From the NCBI RefSeq assembly GCF_001083785.1, contig NZ_LAVL01000008.1:1-64000 (forward strand): a stretch of 64,000 nt of DNA, written 5' to 3'. The notes beneath the pieces were generated by a model that worked only from the letters and a program-made list of their open reading frames with translations, searched no databases and was not told where the DNA came from. Each line of letters opens with the position of its first letter. Position 1 is the first letter of the stretch. The DNA comes from Nonomuraea sp. SBT364. Its GTDB lineage: Bacteria; Actinomycetota; Actinomycetes; Streptosporangiales; Streptosporangiaceae. Shown here in pieces: positions 49,633 through 57,634 of this stretch. Both the position numbers and the translations under genes were made by a program.

Positions 49633-49688
49633 CTGGTTGGAACGTTCGATCCAGAGCATAGCCCGACTGGATCGAACGTTCCAACCAG
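49633..49688. promoter_or_regulatory. Large perfect inverted repeat, TetR double operator
   Basis: Two 22-bp arms (49633-49654 and 49667-49688) are perfect reverse complements around a 12-bp spacer. Each arm contains GGAACGTTCGATCC, itself nearly symmetric (TGGA-N8-TCCA) with the 8-bp palindrome GAACGTTC. This suggests two regulator dimers bound 34 bp apart, shared by the LLM and TetR genes. Confidence 0.8.
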
Positions 49689-49701
49689 GTAGGGTGAAGT
49701 C

Positions 49702-50289
49702 ATGGACTCCCGGGACACGCGCACGCGGATCGTGCGGGCCGCCGCCGAGCTGTTGCAGCGGCAGGGCTACGAGGGCGCCTCCGTCAAGCCCATCGCGAAG
49801 GCGGCCGGCGCCTCGGTCAGCTCGGTGTACCACTTCTTCCCCGGCGGCAAGCAGGAGCTCGCGGTCGAGGCCCTGCGCCACGGCGCCGCCGAGTACGCCG
49901 ACCTGCTGAGCGAGGGCATGGCCGCCAGCCCCGATCCGGCCGAAGGCGTCGCCGCCTGCGCCCACCTGATGGTGGCCTCGCTGAAGACCTCGTCCTGGGT
50001 CGACGGCTGCCCGGTGGCCGTCACGGCACTGGAGACCGTGGGGCGCGTGCCCGGTATCCAGCAGGCGGCCGAGGAAGCCCTCGCGCAGTGGCAGCGGCTC
50101 GTCAGCACCGCGATCCAGCGCTCGGGAGTCCCCGCGGACACGGCGGACGAGCTGGCCAGCACCATCATCAGCACCCTGGAGGGCGCCGAGCTGCTCAGCC
50201 GGGTCCGGCAGGACGACCTGCCGCTCCGGCGCGCGGCCACCCACCTGTCCCAGCTCGTCCGCTTCGCCGTCGCCGAGCACGTCCCCTGA
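49702..50289 (+). CDS. TetR family regulator (LmrA/YxaF type)
   Basis: Encodes 195 aa starting MDSRDTRTRIVRAAAELLQRQGYEG. The helix-turn-helix is ASVKPIAKAAGASVSSVYHFFPGGKQEL (about 27-54), with the FPGGK turn typical of the LmrA/YxaF group. The C-terminal domain has WVDGCPVAVTALE. It starts 13 nt after the double operator and is divergent from the LLM/flavin reductase operon, so it is very likely their repressor. Confidence 0.92.
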   Translation: MDSRDTRTRIVRAAAELLQRQGYEGASVKPIAKAAGASVSSVYHFFPGGKQELAVEALRHGAAEYADLLSEGMAASPDPAEGVAACAHLMVASLKTSSWVDGCPVAVTALETVGRVPGIQQAAEEALAQWQRLVSTAIQRSGVPADTADELASTIISTLEGAELLSRVRQDDLPLRRAATHLSQLVRFAVAEHVP

Positions 50290-50354
50290 ACGGGGGAGCC
50301 GATTCACCCGGGTAGGGGAGCTCCGGCCACCGATTCGGTAGAAGCATCGAACAG

Positions 50355-50918
50355 GTGAAGGCGCAGACGACAAGTCAGACGGTGATCGCCAAGGGCACCG
50401 AGAGGCCCGTTCCACTCTGGGCGGAGAGGTTCGCCCACCTCGTTCCGCTGATCGCTCTGCCGGTGTGCCTGTGGCGGCTCCCCATCGGATTCGGATTCAT
50501 GATGGGGACGGGCCTCCCGCCCATGGATCTGCCGCTGTGGTTGTCCCTCTCCTATGTCGGCGTGCTCAGCGTGCTATCCGAATTGTTCGCGCTGGCATGC
50601 TTCGCCCTGGTGCGCCCGTGGGGTGAGGTCGTACCCGGATGGGTGCCGGTGTTCGGCGGCAGGCGTGTTCCGCCGTACCTGGTGATCGCGCCCGCCGCTG
50701 TCGGCGGTCTTGTCATCACCGGGGTGCTGGTCACCTGGGTCCTCACCACGTTCGAGATCGCCGGATTCGGGCGCGACCGGTTCGACAATCTGTGGTGGGA
50801 GATCCTGGCGGTGTCGACCAGCGGACTCTTCACCCTGTGCGGCCCCATGGTGCTGGCCCTGACCTACGCCTACCACCGGCGCCGCGCTGCTGACGCCGGT
50901 CGCCGTGGCGCTCCGTGA
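50355..50918 (+). CDS. Four-TM membrane protein, function unknown
   Basis: Encodes 187 aa from GTG 50355, with weak ribosome site. Four hydrophobic helices are visible (LVPLIALPVCLW, LWLSLSYVGVLSVLSELFALACFALV, YLVIAPAAVGGLVITGVLVTWVLTTF, ILAVSTSGLFTLCGPMVLALTYAY). No family is recognised. It follows the TetR gene but with 65 nt between, and could be a separate transcript. Confidence 0.7.
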   Translation: MKAQTTSQTVIAKGTERPVPLWAERFAHLVPLIALPVCLWRLPIGFGFMMGTGLPPMDLPLWLSLSYVGVLSVLSELFALACFALVRPWGEVVPGWVPVFGGRRVPPYLVIAPAAVGGLVITGVLVTWVLTTFEIAGFGRDRFDNLWWEILAVSTSGLFTLCGPMVLALTYAYHRRRAADAGRRGAP

Positions 50919-50965
50919 ACGCCAGCGTCGGCCGGCTGATCAGGTTCGTCATGCCGTAAGGCCGG

Positions 50966-51607
50966 TCAGCATCCCTCGATCGAGCAGGCCGGGGCCGGGG
51001 CAGGGTGGTCGGCCTGCCCGGCCTCGGCCCTGTCGATGGCCTCGCTCAGGGCGTCCGGCCGGGGCATGCCCTCGATCCTGTGATCCTCGACGAGGATCGT
51101 GGGTACGGCGGTGACGCGGTGCGCGGCGGCCTCGGCCAGCGCCTCCCGGTGGGCCCGCGCGTACCGGCCGCTCTCCAGCGCGGCGCGGTACGCGGCGGCG
51201 GGCAGGCCGAGCTCGCCGGCCAGCCCGTGCAGCACGTCGAGGTCGCCGATGTCGAGCCCGTCCTGGAAGAAGGCCCGCAGCATGCGGTCGTTGTAGGCGT
51301 CGGCCAGGTCGTGCTCCTTGGCGAACTGGTAGCCCTCGAAGGCCAGACGCGTGTACGGCTGCGGCGAGACGTCCGGCAGCCGGAGGTCCACGCCCATGCG
51401 CGCGGCCATCGGGTACACCACCCGCGACCAGATGCCGCGCAGGTAGTCGCCTTCCGGGCGCAGCGTCGGGGCGGGCTCGGGCCGCAGCTCGAACGGCATC
51501 CACTCGACCTCGACGTCACGGCCGGCGGTGGCCTCGGCGAGCGGCTGCTTGGCCAGCAGGCAGAACGGGCAGACGTAGTCGGACCAGACCTTGATGCGTA
51601 CAGTCAT
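50966..51607 (-). CDS. DsbA/FrnE-like oxidoreductase
   Basis: Encodes 213 aa from ATG 51607 behind AGAGGAA. The thioredoxin-fold active site C13-P-F-C16 is at the N-terminus (SDYVCPFCLLAKQPL), the long helical insert spans about 60-150, and the cis-Pro loop is AVPTILVEDH. No signal peptide is present, so it acts in the cytoplasm like FrnE and could reduce or isomerise a thiol or act on an antibiotic. Two extra cysteines end the protein (CSIEGC). It is the last gene of the SMR operon. Confidence 0.9.
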   Translation of the reverse strand: MTVRIKVWSDYVCPFCLLAKQPLAEATAGRDVEVEWMPFELRPEPAPTLRPEGDYLRGIWSRVVYPMAARMGVDLRLPDVSPQPYTRLAFEGYQFAKEHDLADAYNDRMLRAFFQDGLDIGDLDVLHGLAGELGLPAAAYRAALESGRYARAHREALAEAAAHRVTAVPTILVEDHRIEGMPRPDALSEAIDRAEAGQADHPAPAPACSIEGC

Positions 51608-51619
51608 GACGAGTTCCTC

Positions 51620-52096
51620 TCAGCGGCGGGCGAGCCAGGCGCGGAACGGCTCCTGCGCGCCTTCGACGGGCAGGTGCAGGGGGGACAGCCGCCACTGCTC
51701 GACGGGGACGGCGAACAGGTCGTAGGCGGAGGCGTAGTCGAAGCCGGCGGCCGAGGCGGCGTGCCGGTCGGCGGCGAAGACGATCCGGCCGACGCCGGAC
51801 CACAGGGCGGTCACGTAGCAGAGCGGGCAGGGCTCTCCCGAGGCGAGCAGCGTGGCGCCGGCGACGGCGTGGGGCCCGTGCGCGCGGGCCGCCTCGCGCA
51901 GGGCGACGATCTCGGCGTGGGCGGTCGGGTCGCGGTGTGCCCTGACCCGGTTGACGCCCGAGCCGAGCACGGTCCCCGTGTCGTCCACGACGAGCCCGGC
52001 GAACGGGATGCCGCCGGCGTGTACCTCGGCGGTGGCCAGGGCGACGGTCCGGGTCAGGAGGTCGGCGAGCCAGGCGGGCTCGGTGGTGTTCCGCAT
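51620..52096 (-). CDS. Cytidine/guanine deaminase-like zinc enzyme
   Basis: Encodes 158 aa. Zinc motifs are THAEIVALREAA (His-Ala-Glu, with catalytic Glu) near residue 59 and EPCPLCYVTALWSGV (P-C-x2-C) near 90. The layout and length fit nucleoside deaminases such as guanine deaminase or TadA-like proteins. In an operon with two small multidrug transporters, a guanidine- or guanine-related role is worth considering, but the substrate is not shown by the sequence. It begins 6 nt before the SMR stop region. Confidence 0.87.
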   Translation of the reverse strand: MRNTTEPAWLADLLTRTVALATAEVHAGGIPFAGLVVDDTGTVLGSGVNRVRAHRDPTAHAEIVALREAARAHGPHAVAGATLLASGEPCPLCYVTALWSGVGRIVFAADRHAASAAGFDYASAYDLFAVPVEQWRLSPLHLPVEGAQEPFRAWLARR

Positions 52097-52102
52097 CGTG
52101 GA

Positions 52103-52423
52103 TCAGATCCCGGCGGCGATCTTGAGGAGGGCGACCCCGCCGATGATCGCGGCGAACGAGCCGAGCTTGGCAGGAGTGATCTTCTCCTTGTAGACGAGGG
52201 CGCCGAGGATGACGGTGCCGATGGAGCCCACGCCGGTCCAGATGGTGTAGCCGACGCCGACGTCCAGCGTCTTGAGCGCCAGGCTCAGGGTGAAGATGCC
52301 GCCGGCGGCCGACAACAGTGTGAAGACCGACGGCCAGAGCCTGGTGAAGCCCTTGGTGGCGTTGGTGCCGAGGGCGAAGCCGATCTCGAAGACGATCGCG
52401 ATGGAGAGGTAGATCCAGGCCAT
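52103..52423 (-). CDS. SMR family transporter subunit
   Basis: Encodes 106 aa with four membrane helices. E13 in AIVFEIGFAL is the proton/cation-binding Glu of EmrE-like proteins. GFTRLWPS and GYTIWTGVGSIGTVILG are family signatures. With the similar gene at 52453 it likely forms a heterodimeric pair, as in YkkCD or EbrAB. Substrates may be quaternary cations or guanidinium; the sequence mixes EmrE- and SugE/Gdx-like traits. Confidence 0.93.
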   Translation of the reverse strand: MAWIYLSIAIVFEIGFALGTNATKGFTRLWPSVFTLLSAAGGIFTLSLALKTLDVGVGYTIWTGVGSIGTVILGALVYKEKITPAKLGSFAAIIGGVALLKIAAGI

Positions 52424-52452
52424 GATGACGTTCCTTCGGGTAGTGGTGGTGG

Positions 52453-52797
52453 TCAGGCGGCGGACGGCGTGCCCGCGGACGCGCGGTCGGAGAGCTTGAG
52501 CCCGAGCACGCCGCCGATGATCAGGACGAAGGCCAGCGCCTTCCAGAGGTTGATCTCCTCACCGAAGATCAGCGTGCCGAGCACGACCGTGCCGACAGAT
52601 CCGATGCCGGTCCAGATGGTGTAGCCGACGCCGACGTCCAGCGTCTTGAGCGCGAGGCTCAGGAAGAAGATCCCGGTGGCCGCCGCGCCCGCCGTGAGCA
52701 ACGACGGCCACAGCTGGGTGAAGCCCTCGGTGGCGTTGGTGGCCAGAGCGAAGATCACTTCGAACACGGCTGCGATGAGCAGGTAGATCCAGGCCAT
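52453..52797 (-). CDS. SMR family transporter subunit
   Basis: Encodes 114 aa with four membrane helices and the conserved E13 (AAVFEVIFAL). It is closely related to the adjacent SMR gene (shared FLSLALKTLDVGVGYTIWTG-like core) but has a longer C-terminal tail. It is first gene of an operon of four (SMR, SMR, deaminase, DsbA-like), facing a MarR gene across two palindromic boxes. Confidence 0.93.
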   Translation of the reverse strand: MAWIYLLIAAVFEVIFALATNATEGFTQLWPSLLTAGAAATGIFFLSLALKTLDVGVGYTIWTGIGSVGTVVLGTLIFGEEINLWKALAFVLIIGGVLGLKLSDRASAGTPSAA

Positions 52798-52810
52798 CAG
52801 GCGCTCCTAT

Positions 52811-52859
52811 TTGTATGTACGTGCAAGTAGTGATGGAAGGATGTTGCATGTACATGTAT
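52811..52859. promoter_or_regulatory. Two MarR-type boxes centred on GTAC
   Basis: TTGTATGTACGTGCAA (52811-52826) and TTGCATGTACATGTAT (52844-52859) share TTGyATGTAC and are each imperfectly symmetric. Their centres are 33 bp apart, about three helical turns. They span the SMR-operon/MarR divergent promoters. Confidence 0.7.
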
Positions 52860-52896
52860 GCTTCTGTCAAGCCGGTCTCAAGGACGAAGAGGTTCC

Positions 52897-53364
52897 ATGG
52901 CTCCCACCGCACCCGCCCCGCCCGCGTCCGACCTCGCCGCCGCCTGGCAGCAGGTTCTCCTGCTGCACGCCCACGTCGAGAACAAACTCGCCGCCGCGCT
53001 GCAACGAAAGCACGGCATCGGCCTGTCGGAGTTCCGCGCCCTCGGCCACCTCGCCGCCTCCCCCACCGGCGAGTTGCGCATGCAGGAACTGGCCGACAAG
53101 GTCGGGCTCAACCAGAGCTCGGTCACCCGCCTGGTGGCACGGCTGAACGCCGCCGACTTCGCCTACCGCGATCTGTGCCCCGACGACAAGCGCGGCGTCT
53201 ACACCGTCATCACCGAGACGGGCCGGACCAGGCACGCCGAGGCGAGCCGGAGCTACGACGAGACGCTGGCGGCCGCCCTGGAGGAAGCGGGACGGGCCGA
53301 CCCCCAACTCGCCACGGCCCTCGCGATGCTGGTCACCGGACGCCGGACGGCCGAACATGGATAA
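52897..53364 (+). CDS. MarR family regulator
   Basis: Encodes 155 aa from ATG 52897 (GAAGAGG upstream). The winged helix reads LSEFRALGHLAASPTGELRMQELADKVGLNQSSVTRLVARLNAADFAYRDLCPDDKRGVY (about 41-100), with the DDKRG wing characteristic of the family. It is divergent from the paired-SMR operon and probably represses it and itself through the GTAC boxes. Confidence 0.92.
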   Translation: MAPTAPAPPASDLAAAWQQVLLLHAHVENKLAAALQRKHGIGLSEFRALGHLAASPTGELRMQELADKVGLNQSSVTRLVARLNAADFAYRDLCPDDKRGVYTVITETGRTRHAEASRSYDETLAAALEEAGRADPQLATALAMLVTGRRTAEHG

Positions 53365-53525
53365 CTCACAAGAATTCCATGAACGGCGCACTGCACGGCA
53401 ATCATGAGGTGGCGCCATACTCCCGAGGCGGAACCCGGAAAGGAGCCGGGGTTCACCGAGCCGACCGCCGCGTTGCGCCTGGCACGGCTCGTCGTCGTCC
53501 GCTCGCCCCGCGAGCCGTCATCAGA

Positions 53526-54005
53526 GTGCGACGCACCACGGGCCTGACAGCGCTGCGGACCCATTCCGGTGAGCACGGGCCTGAGCACGGCCTGAGCCCG
53601 GCCGGGCCGCCGTACGTGCGCTATCACACCTCCGGCGAGACCGACTCGGACGTCGAGATCGGCGTTCCCGTGCAGGGCGCGGCCGAAGACGGCGGAGAGG
53701 TCGCCGCCGGCGAACTTCCGGGCGGGCCTGCCGCCGCCTACTGGCATGCCGGCGCACATGACCGGCTGGGCGACGCGTACAGCCGGCTCCGGGCGGCGGT
53801 CCCGGACCAGCCTCTCGGCCACAGCCTGGCCAGTACCGCGGGCGAGGCGTTCACCTCCGGGCTCAGTGTCATCGCGGCGGTGTGCGCGGTAGCGTTCGCC
53901 GGGACAGCGGTGCTCTCGCCGGCGGCCCTGCGGCACATCAAGCCGTTCGGGACCCCCGCCACCCCGGAGAAGGGAGAAGAACCGGGACATGACCTCCACC
54001 AGTGA
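53526..54005 (+). pseudogene. Chimeric remnant: GyrI-like fragment joined to MFS C-terminus
   Basis: An open frame of 159 codons (GTG 53526) has two unrelated halves. The first (PPYVRYHTSGETDSDVEIGVPV, AAGELPGGPAAAYWHAGAHDRLGDAYSRL) is a GyrI-like/AraC effector-binding domain. From about codon 95 it switches to the last helix and tail of an MFS exporter (AGEAFTSGLSVIAAVCAVAFAGTAVLSP, RHIKPFGTPATPEKG). A deletion joining two genes in frame explains this. It overlaps the next gene by 17 nt. The preceding stretch 53365-53525 holds only degenerate coding-like sequence. Confidence 0.65.
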
Positions 54006-54693
54006 CGCATTCACCGAGCGGCTGATGGCCTTGCCCGTGCCGGAGACGCGCGCGTACCGCTCCTCCGGGCCCGGCGTCGTGCTGGGCATCCGCATGCGGG
54101 ACGTCTTCGCGCTGGCCAAGGAGTTCATCGACCTGGAGCCGAGCGAGATCGTCAAGCTGCTCGGCAGCGACGTGCACGAGATCAGGGTGGGCGCGTGCAG
54201 CGTCATGGACAAGCAGGCCCGCCGCAAGCGCACCCCGGACGCGCACCGCGCGCGGTTGTACGACCTCTACCTCGGCCACCACGACCGCATCAACACCTGG
54301 GACCTGGTGGACCTGGCCGCGCCGTACGTCGTGGGAGGCCACCTGTTCGGCCGGTCCCGCGCCGTGCTCTACGAGCTGGCCCGCTCGGCCCACTGGTGGG
54401 AACGGCGCACCGCCATCGTCGCGACCTCCTACTTCATCCGGCAGGACGATCTCGCCGACACCTTCGGCATCGCCGACGTCCTGGTGGATGATCCGGCCGA
54501 CCTGGTGCAGAAGGCCTATGGCGGCTGGATCCGTGAGGCGGGCAAGCGGGATCGGGCGCTGTTGCTGGCCTTCCTGGATCGGCACGCCGCCACCATGCCC
54601 CGCACCGCCCTGCGCTACGCCGTCGAACATCTCGACGGCGGTCTCAGGGCGCACTACATGGGCCTGGCGAGACACGCTCCCGAAAGCGACTGA
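53989..54693 (+). CDS. AlkD-like DNA alkylation repair HEAT protein
   Basis: Encodes 234 aa behind GGGAG. HEAT-like helical repeats are clear: RVGACSVMDKQARRK, INTWDLVDLAAPYVVGGHL and WERRTAIVATSYFIRQDD. The NTWDLVD-x6-VG stretch is the conserved DNA-contacting part of AlkD-type glycosylases that remove 3- or 7-alkylpurines. Its start lies inside the tail of the chimeric remnant, so it may rely on that gene's ancestral promoter. Confidence 0.88.
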   Translation: MTSTSDAFTERLMALPVPETRAYRSSGPGVVLGIRMRDVFALAKEFIDLEPSEIVKLLGSDVHEIRVGACSVMDKQARRKRTPDAHRARLYDLYLGHHDRINTWDLVDLAAPYVVGGHLFGRSRAVLYELARSAHWWERRTAIVATSYFIRQDDLADTFGIADVLVDDPADLVQKAYGGWIREAGKRDRALLLAFLDRHAATMPRTALRYAVEHLDGGLRAHYMGLARHAPESD

Positions 54694-54804
54694 AGTAACG
54701 GGCACGGCTCAGGTGCCGGGACGAGGCCGGTAGTTCCGAGGAACTAGGCAGGTCAGTGCCGTCGGCCGATGTGGCGGAGGCGGCCCGGATCCTACGCTCG
54801 GGCC

Positions 54805-56148
54805 GTGATCAACCGTCTGACCTCGGTCCTGCTCGCCCTCGTGGCCGTGCTCGCCTGGGCGTCCCCCGCGGCCGCGCACGGCCTGGACGCCGAGGCCGAT
54901 GTGCGTTTCGCGCAGACGATCGGCGGCATGGAGCTCACCGTCGTGGTGCGGGCGAGCATCCGGGTGCCGGCTCCGCTGCAGGTGGACGTGGTCGCGCACG
55001 ACCCGGGGAAGGGCGGGCCGGTCGAGCTGGCCGTCCGGTCCGTCGAGGACGGCGGCTCGTCCACCGCCTCGGTGCGGATCGAGGCCGGGCGGCCCGGCAT
55101 GTACCCGGCCGTCCTGCGCGCCGGGCAGGTGGGACCGCACGAGCTGGAGGTGCGGGCGGGCGGTGAACGGTCGGTGCTGCCGTTCAACCTGCTGGTGCCG
55201 CGCACGCCGCGGTGGGAGGTCGTCGTGTACGCGGCCTTCGCGTGCGGGGCGGTGGCGCTGCTCGGCGCACTGGCGAGTGCGGCGCTCCGGCGCAGGGGCA
55301 CGGCGGCCGGGTTCGCGGGGACGTTCGCGGTGGCGATCGTCGTGGCGTTCACCACCGGAGCGCTCTCGCCCTGGATCGCGCCGGAGGAGGCGCCGGCTCC
55401 CGAGACGCTCACCCGGCCGAACGCGCAGCCGCTGGTGGAGGTGTCTCCGGAGCGACCCCCCATCCGGTCGGACTACCGGCTGCGGGTGACGTTGTTCGAC
55501 GGCTCCACCGGGGCCCCGGCGGACGACCTGGTCGAGCACCACGCCGCACTGGCGCACCTCGTGGTGACCGGCGACGACGGCCGCTTCTTCCGGCACGTGC
55601 ACCCGATCAGGACCGCGCCGGGCGTGTACGAGGTGCGGCTGCGCGCGGAGCGGCCGGGGCGGCACCTCGTGTATGTCGAGTTCGAACGCACCGGTGCGGG
55701 CGGCCAACTCGTATCGGGCGCGTTCACCGTGCCCGGCCCGGACGAGCGTGATCCGGGGGAGAGCCCGGTGACCGTCACCACCGGTGCCGTGCCGGTGATC
55801 GAGCCCGCGCGACCCGTCGCCGGACGGCCCGTCCGCCTCACGCTCGACACCGGCGCCACCGCCCTGCGGCCCTGGCTCGGCATGGCCGGCCATCTGATCC
55901 TGCGCAGCCGGGACGGCGGCTACCTGGGCCACGTCCACGAGGCCCGTTCCATGGCCGATGCCACCGCCGACGCCACCGCCGCCCGGGCGCCGGACGAGTC
56001 GGTCGCCCGTTACGGGCCACGGCTGGAGTTCGTCTTCAGCTTCCCCCGGCCGGGCCGCTATCTGGTCTGGATCCAGTACGCCCAGGACTACCGGATCGTC
56101 ACCGTGCCTCACGTCGTCGAGGTCGCCGAGGAAGGGAGCGGCCGATGA
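54805..56148 (+). CDS. Exported membrane protein with two copper-resistance-like beta domains
   Basis: Encodes 447 aa from GTG 54805. The signal peptide ends AAAHG, leaving His at the mature N-terminus, a feature of CopC/YcnI-type proteins. A beta domain (about 25-130), two membrane helices (about 142-195) and two further extracytoplasmic beta domains with histidine-rich turns (FFRHVHPI, YLGHVHEA) follow. Those histidines suggest metal binding, probably copper, as inference. It is first gene of a six-gene operon, coupled by ATGA to the FixH/YtkA-like gene. Confidence 0.65.
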   Translation: MINRLTSVLLALVAVLAWASPAAAHGLDAEADVRFAQTIGGMELTVVVRASIRVPAPLQVDVVAHDPGKGGPVELAVRSVEDGGSSTASVRIEAGRPGMYPAVLRAGQVGPHELEVRAGGERSVLPFNLLVPRTPRWEVVVYAAFACGAVALLGALASAALRRRGTAAGFAGTFAVAIVVAFTTGALSPWIAPEEAPAPETLTRPNAQPLVEVSPERPPIRSDYRLRVTLFDGSTGAPADDLVEHHAALAHLVVTGDDGRFFRHVHPIRTAPGVYEVRLRAERPGRHLVYVEFERTGAGGQLVSGAFTVPGPDERDPGESPVTVTTGAVPVIEPARPVAGRPVRLTLDTGATALRPWLGMAGHLILRSRDGGYLGHVHEARSMADATADATAARAPDESVARYGPRLEFVFSFPRPGRYLVWIQYAQDYRIVTVPHVVEVAEEGSGR

Positions 56149-56534
56149 GGCGCCGCTGGTACATCGTCCCGCCTGTGCTGCTGATCGTGGCCGGGATCGT
56201 CTGGCTCGTCCGAGGGGGTCCCGCTCCCGCCCCGGCCGAGCTGCGTGGCCGGGGTCCCCACCACGCCGTCGTGGTGCGCCTCGAACCCCGTACCGGCCCC
56301 CTCGAAGCGCGTGTCGAGCTCCGACCGGCTTCCCCGGCGAAGGTCTCGATCTTCGCGGTCATGCCGCACATGGGGCACACCACACCCGAGATCCCCGCCC
56401 GGCCCGACGGGCCCGGGCGCTATGTGGCCGGCGGCGAGCTGTTCACCATGACGGGCCCATGGGAGATCGGCATCCGCGTCCAGGGCGCCTCGGGCACCGA
56501 GGTCATCAAAGTCAACGCATTAGTCGCAGAGTAG
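56145..56534 (+). CDS. FixH/YtkA-like membrane-anchored protein
   Basis: Encodes 129 aa. A single N-terminal membrane anchor (about 6-23) precedes a beta-sandwich with MPHMGHTTPEIPARPDGPGRY and TGPWEIGIRV, the signature of YtkA/FixH-like domains. Met/His clusters (MPHMGH) could bind copper. Its ATG overlaps the stop of the preceding gene. FixH proteins act in cation or copper handling for oxidases, so a related role is plausible here. Confidence 0.75.
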   Translation: MRRRWYIVPPVLLIVAGIVWLVRGGPAPAPAELRGRGPHHAVVVRLEPRTGPLEARVELRPASPAKVSIFAVMPHMGHTTPEIPARPDGPGRYVAGGELFTMTGPWEIGIRVQGASGTEVIKVNALVAE

Positions 56535-56545
56535 GAGAAACTCCC

Positions 56546-57634
56546 ATGTCATCCGAACTTCCGCACATACCCCGCCGGGAGGTCACCGGCGCCTGGGTCC
56601 TGCTCCTCGGCTACGCCACGCTGCTGACCGGCATGGTCTGGGACGGGCAGTGGCACGGCGACGTCGGCCCCGACGACTTCTGGACCGCCCCCCACCTGCT
56701 CCTCTACGCCGGCACCGGCATCATCGGGATCACCTGCCTGACCGTGGTGCTGCTGTCCACCTGGGCGCGCGGCGCCGCCACCAGTACGCCCTCCGTGACG
56801 GTGTGGCGTACGTTCCGGGCGCCGTGGCCGTTCCTGGTGGGCGGGCTGGGCGCTTCGGGCAACCTCCTGTACGCGGGCTCCGACCTGTGGTGGCACGAGG
56901 TCTACGGCTTCGACATCGCCGCCGGGGCCACCCCGTCGCATTTCGGGCTCGGGCTGTCCATCCAGGTCGAGATCTTCGCCATGATCATGGCGTTCGCCGT
57001 GCTGAGGCGTACCCGGGCCGAGCGATGGGGCCTGGCCCTGGCCATCGGCCTGGCCACCCTCGGCTCGACGTCGGCCTTCGGCATGGTGTCCGAGATGATC
57101 TTCGAATGGCTGCCCGGGGTGGCGCCGCGCGTCCTGGGCCTGGGCGCGGCGGCGGCGCTCATCCTGAGCCTGGTCATCGGCCTCACCCGTTCCTGGCACT
57201 GGCCCGCCGCGACAGGACTGACGTTCGTGCTCGTCCAAGGCGGGCTCTCACTGTTCGCCCCGGCCGCCACCCGATGGTACGCCGAGGCGATCGGCCAGCC
57301 GATGCGCGACTACGCCGCCAACATGCCACAGGCGCTGATCGGGTTCCCGGTCACCTATCCGCTCGTCGCGCTGCTGGCCGGGGGCATGACGGCGTGGGCG
57401 GTCCGGCGCGCGGTGAACCCGGTGCGGATCGCGGTGGCGGCCGGCGCGCTGGCCGGACTCAACACGGCGCTCTTCTACGGCGTGCTCGGCATCCTGGAGA
57501 TGAACCTGGTGGTCACGCTGGTCGCGGCGACCGCCCTGGGCGCGGGGACGGGATGGCTGGGCTGGCAGTGCGCCGTCATGCTGCGCCGATTCAGCGAGCG
57601 CGGCCTCTCCGTCCCGCGGGCGGTGACGGCATGA
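56546..57634 (+). CDS. Multi-pass membrane protein, function unknown
   Basis: Encodes 362 aa behind AGGAG. Nine or so hydrophobic helices are visible. Early histidines (WDGQWHGDVGPDDFWTAPHLLLY, DLWWHEVYGFDIAAGATPSHF) sit at membrane borders in a way seen in heme or metal membrane proteins. No family is recognised. It lies 11 nt after the FixH-like gene and overlaps the next by 4 nt, and is probably part of the same membrane complex. Confidence 0.7.
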   Translation: MSSELPHIPRREVTGAWVLLLGYATLLTGMVWDGQWHGDVGPDDFWTAPHLLLYAGTGIIGITCLTVVLLSTWARGAATSTPSVTVWRTFRAPWPFLVGGLGASGNLLYAGSDLWWHEVYGFDIAAGATPSHFGLGLSIQVEIFAMIMAFAVLRRTRAERWGLALAIGLATLGSTSAFGMVSEMIFEWLPGVAPRVLGLGAAAALILSLVIGLTRSWHWPAATGLTFVLVQGGLSLFAPAATRWYAEAIGQPMRDYAANMPQALIGFPVTYPLVALLAGGMTAWAVRRAVNPVRIAVAAGALAGLNTALFYGVLGILEMNLVVTLVAATALGAGTGWLGWQCAVMLRRFSERGLSVPRAVTA

